From Hemicentrotus pulcherrimus (taxonomy: Eukaryota; Echinodermata; Echinoidea; Camarodonta; Strongylocentrotidae): a DNA stretch of 24,688 nucleotides. The stretch covers positions 119,277-143,964 of the forward strand of contig BEXV01000104.1 of the NCBI GenBank assembly GCA_003118195.1, written 5' to 3'. The notes below the pieces were generated by a model, which saw only the letters and a program-made list of their open reading frames with translations, ran no database searches and was not told the origin of the DNA. Of this stretch, positions 17,235 through 24,688 are shown piece by piece (the stretch's first letter is position 1; every line of letters begins with the position of its first letter). The position numbers were made by a program, and so were the translations under genes.

Positions 17235-20200
17235 CTGTGAAAGACAAAGAAATGGGACAAATTGTTAATTATTCCACCTTAAAACGATTTTGTTTTGGTT
17301 ATAGCAAACATTTTGTACATGTTGGATTTAAGATGTGAAGGGACATGCAAGAGCAATCCATATCTAATATAAGTGCATACAAATACATGTATGTCATTTG
17401 ATAAATAACAATCTCAAAAATTTGCACAAATTGCTTGGAAGCTTTCAATATTTCACAATACAGTGGTACCTTGTAATAAAGAACATTTTTAAAACAAACT
17501 CTTGTAAAGGTAATTTTGCCACTTCCACTTCTTTGTCTTCTATTGTCTCTAAAGCACGATACAACAAAAGTTTCATTATCTAGTGGAACATTATTATAAA
17601 GAGCTCCTATAAACAAGGTATCAGTTTTAACAAGGTGATTCTTTGCTCTTGTTATCCACTTTCAGAACTCAACTAAAGACATACCTATTTTAGATTGCTT
17701 ATAATTAGTCACTGCTTTTTTGTCTTTCCCAGTTAGAATCATGAACAGACATTTCTGGTAGTCTCATCAGCGCCTTCGCTCTTGTCACCAGTTATCCACT
17801 TTCAGAACTCAACCAAAGACATACCTATTTTAGATTGCTTACAATTAGTCACTGCTTTTTTGTCTTTCCCAGTTAGAATCATGAACAGACATTTCTGGTA
17901 GTCTCATCAGCGCCTTTGATTAGGCAACTAGATATTGGGGCTTTATAAATTCCTGGATTGGATTGGATAGGATTCTGTTGGTCCCATACGAAAAGGTATC
18001 AAATCATCCTTTGGAATCGCAACTTACAAATATATTATTGAGTTCAAAATTCTTTTACAAAATACCTCTCTGAGATTCATTTGCTTGCACTCAAGGCTTC
18101 TTGCAATCAGGAATAGATTGCCTTTCAAAATCTCATTGAATTGACCTACCTTGGTTTTCTTATTGATTGCATTGAGCTCGGGAACCTGTTCTGTGAGGCA
18201 CAGTAGAGGGCCTAGAGCACATAGCATGGAGTCTAACAGGACAGACACACTGCCATGGACCTCTATGTTATCCTGTATCAAATTGAGATTAAGAACGGTT
18301 TGTTATACATGTGAGACAAACATCCACTCAAAATCAAGGAAAGATAAAAAAAACAAACGAGGGAAATGCTCTCGATGGTCTCGCCTGCATTACGCAAATC
18401 GATGAATAAAAATTGAGGTTGGGACATTGTTTACAGGACGGTACGCCTGTAGGGTGGCCCATTAGCAGGCCCCAAAAAATAAAATCCTTTAAGCATTTTA
18501 AAGTGAATATTGACAAAAAATTAACAGAAGAATTCTTAACTATAATTGGTACCAAAATTGATAACTTTAATGGAATATGAACAAATTAAAAAAAATGAAT
18601 TATTAATTCTCATATTAAGGTATAAAAACATAATCCAAGTCTACTGAAATTAAATGACCTTTGACCCTGACTTTGTGACCTGGAATTTGTGTCATATGAT
18701 TTGTGATACTTGATAACCCTTGTTGACAAGTTTAATGGAATTTGAACAAACACTTTTAAAATTATGCTAACAATTCAAAATCTTGATGTTGATGCCACAA
18801 CAAAGTCTAAGTTTGCAGAACTGAAACTACATTTGACCTTGCCTTAGTGACCTGAAATCTCTACTCACATGATTGGGGATACTTCATAACTCTTTAGTCT
18901 AAGTTTCATTGAATAAGAACTTATACATGTACCCTCTAAATTATACTCTAAAAATTATATTAAAAATTCAAAAACTTAATGCCGCTGCCGTCGCCGTCGC
19001 CGCCGCAACCGGAAAAGTGGCGCCTATGTCACAGGTGAGACAAAAAGGAAAATGTTGATTTTAAGAAAAACATGAAACATGAAATGAACCAGGACTTACT
19101 TGTCTCCTTTTGATTTGTGATAACTTTTTAAAACTCAAGAATTGGTTTTAAACATGTAATGTCTGTTATTGGAAATTTCTTTCTTTGATTCCTTTCTTCT
19201 GTTTTGTTTATACCTTCATCACACCAGGATGTAGCTGTGAGAAGCTACTCACCCTGTGTGTTTGCAGCTTGCCTCCGACGTCACTAAGTGACTCCCCCAG
19301 CAGTCTCAGGTAAGCGGCGCAGTCGATGGGGTTCCACTTGGGTGGCGTGATCTTCACCGGAGCAGCATTCGTCTTCTTCTTGGTGGCAGTGTGAACTTTC
19401 CTCTTAACAGGGTGAACAAGCTTCTTCACCTTGGGCTTGGGCTTGTCTGGTGTCTTGAGGCGGAAGGGCGGGGCGTCCGTAGCCGATGACGAAGCCCCGT
19501 CCTTGCCCTTGTTGAGTCGCTTCAGGGGCACCTTGGTGTTGACGGTGATCTCTCTCTTGCGCCACAGCTTCTTCTCCTCCTCGTCCAGCGTCTGCCAGAG
19601 GGCGCCCATTCGACGACTGATTGTGGAGAAATCTAGATTGCACACAGGAAAAGGAAATGCAAAGAGGAAACCAGTTTTACGAGCAAAGTTAAAAGCTTTT
19701 TCAAACGTGAGGAAAATGCAAATGCAATGTACAGATTCTTTTACAAAGCATTTAGTGTCTCATACATGGAATTGCTACATGTACTGTATGGAAAGGCAGC
19801 TCAGGGAAAAGAGTAGATACTGTAAAGTACATGGAAACAGAATGAAGTATAAAACTTTAAATGAACTAGTACATTCAAACACAGTCATGTCTCCATTAAT
19901 ACAAGTCACACTTTTTGTTTTATGCCTTTGATTCATTTTTTCTGAGAGTGGAATTTGCAAATGCTGCACTGATGAACATTCTGCCCTTGTGTACTGTCCA
20001 TATCATAGTCAACTTGCCAATTGTGCATTACCAAATACCCAATTCCCACTTCACAGACAGGGGACTCGATGCAAGAGCCAACAGCACAACTAAGGAAAAA
20101 GACCATACTACTACAGCTGACCTGAGATGGCATTAGAGGGGATTTTGTAGTAGTGCTCATAGTACAGTATGGCTTTAAGTCGTGTTTTATGAATATGAGC

Positions 20201-22393
20201 CTACCGGTAGATATAAAATTCTACAGGCATGCAAAAAGCCTTTACTTACCCAGTCCTGGATTTTGTGAGACAAAAGTTGATCTGTAACTTCTACACCATA
20301 ACATGTATCCAGATAGCTTGGTCTTCCGCATAACATACTGGAGAATGAAAAAAGGAAAATGACGTTTAGGTTTGTTTAACTTCAGTGAGACGCATTTACA
20401 TGTACAGGTATAATAATAATAATAATAGTAATGCATTTGTATAGCGCATTTTCCATAAAGTTCATGTTCAAATGCGCTTAACTCCTGGCGCTCAGTGTAC
20501 AATGGACTGTGAAAAAATGATGTTTCAGGATTGCTTATTAATGTAATTGCCCTAAAAGAGGATGCCCAAAGATGATCTCACAGGGATTTTACTCTCCACC
20601 AGAATGTTTCATTTCAAAATTGTCATGTTACCACAAATGTAATCTTCAAATCAGGTTACACGTACGGTAAAGTAGATTTTAGCATATAAAGATGCAGATG
20701 AATATCTAAAGATAAAGATCAATACCAAAGTCGTACTTTAGGACAATGAAGCATATTCATTGTAATTATACTTTTGTATTTGAAGTTTCCTTTTTTATTT
20801 GTCACCATTGTCTATTTGTACAATAACAATTTTGTTTGTTTGTTTTCTAACAATAGTTTTTACAAGATGACAAAATGAATAAACTTGAAATTAAATTGTT
20901 GACCATTTTTACCTACTTGATAGCGTTTAAGACCAATACTTTGGGTTATTCATTGAGTGATTTTTGAGCTACTATTTAATAAAATGGAAGAATCTAAATG
21001 TTTGGAAAAATAGAAGAAATTTCAAATAAAGACTATAAACAATGAGAGAATAGTGATCTTTCAAAAAAGTGACTAGAGAGAATATATATTGAAATCTTAC
21101 CTTGACATTCCCGTGTTCATCCCTCTCCAAAAGATTTGGTTTCTTCTTCTTTTTCTTCTTCTCCTTGGCTAGTTTCTTCTTCTTTTTCTTCTTTTTGATC
21201 CATCCTCCATCATCTAATTCCTTATTCTCATCTGGAGCCATCATGTAGCTGGGGTAGATAGTCTCCATATCGGAACCGAAAGCCGTAAGTTGCGAGATGA
21301 GATCTTCGGCGCGAGAAGACTGAATCTCGCCCTCATTCCTATCATCTTTCTTAGATTTGGCTTTCGTGCTTGCCGAGTAGCTCTCTGCAGCTTGCTTCTC
21401 CAAGTTGTAATCTGGCACGGGCATTTGAGGCATCATGAACCTGTCCATCTCTTTGGACTTCACCTTCTGGATGTTGCTATCATAATCATCCTCCAGGTCA
21501 TAGCCCCCTCCCAAGCTGTCTTCATCCTGTATTGACCTTGAGAAGCTGTCATCTCCCCCCTCCTCATCAGAAGACCCCCTAACATTCAGAAACCTATTGC
21601 GATCTCCTTTGAACTTAAACATCTTCTTCTTCTTTTTGTCCTTTTCTTTTTTCTTCTTCTTTGGAAGGGAATCCCTAGACACGTCCGAGGTTTGCGGACT
21701 GGGAACGGGCTGTTCCTCCAATGTCTGTAGCTTTGTTTTCAGCTTCTTTGACTTTGCCGAGGTTGTTGGAGTATCACTGTATCCACTATCAGATTCTGCT
21801 TTGATGGATTTGATCTTGGACTTGTCTGCACTTTTGGGAACTTTGGTAAAAGGTGGTAACGTTTGATCTTCTTTGACTTTAGCTTTATCAGCATCCTTCT
21901 TCTTTTTAGTTGACTTTGTGTCTTCTGGATTATGTTTGACACCTGCCTTTCGTTTCTTGCCAGGCTTTATCACGTCTTGGTGAGTCACCTCCTCACCATC
22001 AAGAGTAAGCACTTGATCCTCAAAGAATAACTTTGCTTTGATTTGCTTGCCTTTCTTCTTCCCTTTGCCAGTCCCTTTGGGAGGAGGAGACCTCTCTTCT
22101 GTCGCATCACTCTCTGGAGATGTATCAACCTTCGTCTTTTTAGGTGACAGAATAAATTTCATCTTAAGTCCCCCATCATCTTCGCCCCAATCACCAGTAG
22201 GGGACACACTTGTGGTAGGTAAAGGTGAGAATTCTTGCTTGCGCTTCTTGGAAGATTTCTTTTTGCTTGATGAATTGGAATCTGGGGGAATTTGTGGCAA
22301 TGTTTTAAACTTAAACTTTTGGATGGGAGGATGATCTACCATTGCAGGTTCAGGGGAAAATGACCGCTTCCTTTTCTTACTCTTGAATGCCAT
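17190..22393 (-). CDS. HMGXB4: HMG box domain-containing protein 4 (HMGXB4/HMG2L1), complete
   Basis: Five coding exons on the minus strand: 22393-21101, 20337-20250, 19632-19253, 18272-18150, 17234-17190. All junctions are GT/AG and in phase; total 1929 nt, 642 residues plus stop (the human protein is about 600). N-terminal half: nuclear-type basic clusters (SKKRKRS at 5-11), [11 protein letters not shown] at about 76-86, Lys runs at 245-257 and 400-418, and a Ser/Asp/Glu-rich acidic region at 274-306. HMG box at about 434-505, then a basic linker, then the conserved C-terminal domain from about 568 ([19 protein letters not shown]) through [14 protein letters not shown] to the end [10 protein letters not shown]. 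Known of the family: a nuclear HMG-box regulator linked to Wnt repression in Xenopus and to the NURF remodeller. The start ATG is the first in the frame, just before the basic cluster. Confidence 0.93.
17235..18149 (-). other. HMGXB4 intron 4
   Basis: Holds a 140-bp tandem repeat (17651-17917) followed by a tggat/attgg run near 17953-17970 that looks like the microsatellite tail of a non-LTR retrotransposon. Otherwise unremarkable AT-rich sequence. Confidence 0.6.
17651..17917. repeat. 140-bp tandem direct repeat, two units
   Basis: gttatccactttcagaactc begins at 17651 and again at 17791. About 127 bp of each unit match with only two substitutions seen (ta/ca changes), ending at gcgcctt. The second unit runs into gattaggcaactagatattg and (attgg)-like repeats, resembling the 3' end of a LINE. 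Confidence 0.8.
18150..18272 (-). CDS. HMGXB4: HMGXB4 coding exon 4 (C-terminal conserved domain)
   Basis: 123 nt, phase 0 at both ends; acceptor aatttgatacag, donor gtaggt. Codes [20 protein letters not shown] and [10 protein letters not shown]. This hydrophobic Leu/Cys-rich block is the most diagnostic part of HMGXB4 outside the HMG box. Confidence 0.94.
18378..19041. mobile_element. Internally repeated element with GTCTCRCCTG ends
   Basis: Left gtctcgcctg (18378-18387) and right caggtgagac (19032-19041) are inverted with one mismatch. Inside, a unit of about 165-175 bp recurs three times (landmark tttaatggaatttgaac near 18560, 18725 and, diverged, 18898), with tgaccttt..gtgacctg boxes. 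A GC-rich gccgtcgccgtcgccgccgc block precedes the right end. Sits in HMGXB4 intron 3. Family not named. Confidence 0.5.
19253..19632 (-). CDS. HMGXB4: HMGXB4 coding exon 3 (rest of HMG box and linker)
   Basis: 380 nt; acceptor tgtgcaatctag, donor gtgagt. Codes [20 protein letters not shown] and KLWRKRE (HMG-box helices 2-3), then a basic, Pro-rich linker and the start of the C-terminal domain ([20 protein letters not shown]). It is noticeably richer in GC than its flanks. Confidence 0.94.
20250..20337 (-). CDS. HMGXB4: HMGXB4 coding exon 2 (first part of HMG box)
   Basis: 88 nt; acceptor cattctccag, donor gtaagt. Codes [19 protein letters not shown] and NPGL, matching the first helix of an HMG box (K-x-SxYxxWxxxxR pattern). 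Leaves 1 nt, which with exon 3 makes the Asp of NPGLDF. Confidence 0.93.
20408..20500 (-). mobile_element. SINE tail fragment with ATA repeats
   Basis: Plus strand: (taa)n, then atgcatttgtatagcgcatt, then a segment ending tgcgcttaac. The layout (AT-triplet tail, a tatagcgc-type box, a short body) parallels the SINE at 8853-9033. Lies in HMGXB4 intron 1. Confidence 0.5.
21101..22393 (-). CDS. HMGXB4: HMGXB4 coding exon 1
   Basis: 1293 nt, residues 1-431, phase 0 at the donor (AAG|gtaaga). Holds the entire Lys-rich, low-complexity N-terminal half including the LSPK motif. The frame stays open past the donor for 42 more residues, but these are intron: the HMG box resumes cleanly only in exon 2. 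Confidence 0.92.
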
Positions 22394-22473
22394 GTTCCTG
22401 AGGCTAGAAGCAATTCAGAGACTCATCAAAAAGAAAGGTGCTTCCTTTCAACTTTCTGTTTTCCTGTCCAGGT
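22394..22473 (-). other. HMGXB4: HMGXB4 5' UTR part of exon 2
   Basis: Upstream of the start ATG the minus strand has an acceptor, ttattttctttcag, ending just before 22473. The 80 nt from there to the ATG contain no upstream ATG in a better context that I can see. This implies a non-coding first exon further upstream. Confidence 0.6.
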
Positions 22474-23570
22474 CTGAAAGAAAATAATGGAAAATGTTAG
22501 ATACAGAGATATTGCTGTGGTGACACAAGTCAACAGATGGTCAATATTGTAAAAATTCGTAGAATAACTTTGGACTTTCTTTTATTTGTAAGTGATGAAA
22601 AGGAGGTGTGATTACCTTGTAACAAAGTTTTTGTTAAGACTTAGTTAGGTGGGAAATGAATTATAACTTAAGAAATATAGTCAAACAACTTGCAAACAAA
22701 TGTAACAACTGCTCATTTGCTTGTTGCCAAGATTCCGCAAGTATTTTGATATTATCATCAGTAGGGGCGCTGATCCCAGAATGAGGATTCTCTGCATTTA
22801 AACAAGGATATCCTCAAAAGCGCAGAAAAAATGTGTCCTAAAAAATGTGGATCGTCCTTTTGTAAATGTTTTTTTCTTTGGTGCTCTGCAGGTTTCGGGT
22901 TCCCTTCCGCACGCTGGCGATGGGAAAAACAGATTCAATCGTAATGAAATACCCCCAGTTCACCATCTACTTTTATGGATCGTCCGCCTCACCAAGGATT
23001 TAACGTTCATATCAAAATTGGAAAGTTAATGTGAAATGCATCAAGAAAATCATTCTTGAATCCATTTTTCGCATCGCCAGCATTGATCAGAAATCAAAAT
23101 CGTCGACGAAAATGTGGACGATCTTTATTTTTGCCAGCATTTACGAAGATGATCCTAGTTTATGTGGAAGATCATATTCTCGGACCAGTGCCCCGACTGA
23201 TCTTGAAAAAGGAAACCACAATTCACTCCACAGAGTTGTCACTAGCGGCGCAATTTATTCATTTTCATCACATTCGCAGACACAGTCATTCAATCCAGAA
23301 TCATCAATAATTAATAGGATCTAAGCATTTGAATGAGCGATTTCCAAAACCACGATATACCCCATATTTCAATAATCTTTCTCGCCTAATACAGGCACTG
23401 ATGACAGAAGATAATCGACAGACTGCAGACAATAATTGCACTCCACTCCACTTCACAACAAACACAATTTACATGGCACGGGACCGTTCAGAAGCCAAAT
23501 GCACAAGCAAAGCTTCGGCAACACCCTTATAAAAAGTTATAATTCACATTTTACGAGGCATTAAACTTAC
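22474..23570 (-). other. HMGXB4 5' UTR intron
   Basis: Lies between the proposed non-coding exon 1 and exon 2. Short + strand open frames occur (22847-23029, 23031-23324) but show no splice logic, no low-complexity bias and no recognisable family; I treat them as chance. Confidence 0.4.
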
Positions 23571-23745
23571 CTTTGCAGCTAAAATGATACTTTGAATATG
23601 TGAGAAGCTAAAATTACCAAATATAAAGAGAGGAACATCGTAGATAACTAAAAACAATCTGTCTTGCTTTCAAGTTTGGTCAAATCATTTTTGATTTAGC
23701 GATCTCAAGCATTATTTCGGCGCGATGTAGGGCGCCCTCCATTGG
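23571..23745 (-). promoter_or_regulatory. HMGXB4: Probable HMGXB4 non-coding exon 1 and promoter
   Basis: On the minus strand GCTGCAAAG|gtaagttt gives a near-consensus donor at 23570-23569, which would join the acceptor before 22473. About 170 bp upstream is CCAATGG on the minus strand (23745-23739), beside a short GC-rich patch (ggcgcgatgtagggcgccct). No TATA box is evident. The start site would fall between; exact position unknown. Confidence 0.45.
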
Positions 23746-24688
23746 ACACACAATGATTGCTTCGGAAAAAAACTTTTCACGGGTTTTTTAACATTTTATT
23801 TCATGTTTGAGGAGGGGAGGGGGGTGTAATTTGCTATCACGTGATTGCTTTGTTTTCGATTAAGAAGTTGATATTGGAGCCCGAATGGGATAGGCCATCA
23901 CTGTCTGGGATGTCCCTTGGGTGTAGATAGATCTACAGTGATTATAGGCCCTACTCAGGAATTCATTATTGTGCAAGCTCGGGTTTGGGAGGAGCGCGGA
24001 TTATAACAGTTGAGCTTCAAATAACGTAAAAATCCACAGTTTTTTTAAAACATTGAGAGTTCCCACTTCGCGCACTTAGAAACATCACTTTGAAAGTGAA
24101 GAAGATGCTTTATGCGTAATTTGTGTTTATTCCACCTAATATGCACCGTTCTCGTGCATAAATGTATAATTTGCACATAACATTTGATAAGCACTTAATA
24201 TGTATTATTTTAAAAGAACATTTTCGTAAGGTAATATATGCCTTTATTAAACTTTAGTACTGATAATGCGATTGCATTGTGAAAGAAAAGGTGTGGAAAG
24301 GATAAGAAACAGTTGACCATGTAGCATCATAAGTATTTGTGTGCACTGCAAGGTTCTGGAGTCATCAAAATCATAATAAATTTGACCGAGTCTTGGTAAA
24401 GTAACAAGCACTGTACGGGACAACACACATGGTGCCGGGGCTGGTACTACGGCTTGATTTCCTTGTCTTTCTATGCTCATTACTCAGCTAGTATACATTT
24501 TCTTTCAAAAATGTTTGGCACATGTCATTTATTTGTAATCTTGAACATTCAGTGTTCATTTTTTTATTTTATTTTAAACCAGAACCGTGGAGTTTATCTT
24601 TAAACGCCTGGATATAAACGATTTCGTTCGATCACCTGTTACGAATCAATTTATCTATAGTCTGAGAGTTTTACCCCCCCCCCCCCCC
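23746..24688. other. Upstream intergenic sequence, nothing recognised
   Basis: No exon, RNA gene or transposon end was found. There is an imperfect inverted repeat aggccatcactgt (23892-23904) / acagtgattataggcc (23935-23950). The window stops inside a run of 15 C (24674-24688), probably a contig end at a homopolymer. Confidence 0.5.

Noticed and set aside
20972..21100. Extension of HMGXB4 exon 1 to a stop at 20972
   Set aside because: A consensus donor (AAG|gtaaga) ends the exon at 21101 and the HMG box resumes in phase at 20337; the extension is intron.
21597..21866. Plus-strand open frame rich in Phe/Ser
   Set aside because: Antisense shadow of the poly-Lys HMGXB4 exon 1.
22847..23324. 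Plus-strand open frames upstream of HMGXB4 as a separate gene
   Set aside because: Short, no recognisable family, overlapping frames equally open, and no promoter or splice support.
23892..23950. Imperfect inverted repeat as a regulatory hairpin
   Set aside because: Arms differ by several indels and nothing nearby gives it a role; could be chance.

Overview
The window is animal nuclear DNA: AT-rich, with widely spaced coding islands bounded by GT/AG splice sites, long introns, and several families of short non-autonomous transposons. Two protein-coding genes can be read, arranged tail to tail. The repeat families and the many acatgtac-type motifs resemble deuterostome marine invertebrates. 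An echinoderm such as a sea urchin is my best guess, but that rests on impression and not on a marker gene. No bacterial features, CRISPR, operons or viral genes are present.

Positions 1-14805 (+) hold the 3' part of a large gene: fifteen exons whose phases all agree, coding about 1176 residues that end in a stop at 14803-14805. The product is charged and low-complexity, with a basic coiled-coil-like segment, a run of repeated Tyr-Thr-x-x-Leu motifs carried one per exon, and an acidic C-terminus. I read it as the C-terminal part of CPLANE1 (C5orf42/JBTS17), the basal-body ciliogenesis and planar-polarity effector. This is from family recognition and not from an alignment.

Inside this gene 3499-5478 is repeated as 5480-7459, with a single N at 5479. 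The first copy breaks off in mid-exon at the N, so this looks like two overlapping contigs butted together and not a biological duplication. Exons 6 and 7 therefore appear twice and must be counted once.

Positions 17190-22393 (-) hold a complete five-coding-exon gene for a 642-residue HMG-box protein. It is confidently HMGXB4: the Lys-rich N-terminus, the LSPK motif, the HMG box and the conserved C-terminal domain are all there. A non-coding first exon ends at a good donor near 23571, and a CCAAT box lies at 23739-23745, so the promoter is probably around 23.6-23.8 kb. The 2.4 kb between the two stop codons contains both 3' UTRs.

Introns hold mobile-element debris: tRNA-derived SINE pieces (8.9, 12.8 and 20.4 kb), a TTAA-flanked piggyBac-like MITE (11.0 kb), a hAT-like MITE (14.07-14.48 kb), two other inverted-repeat elements (12.4 and 12.9-13.05 kb), a 140-bp tandem repeat (17.7 kb) and a 660-bp internally repeated element (18.4-19.0 kb). 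The most notable structures not explained by the gene models are a decayed copy of exon 3 beyond a GAT satellite, and a decayed tandem copy of the last coding segment in the 3' UTR. I do not see a new multi-gene system.
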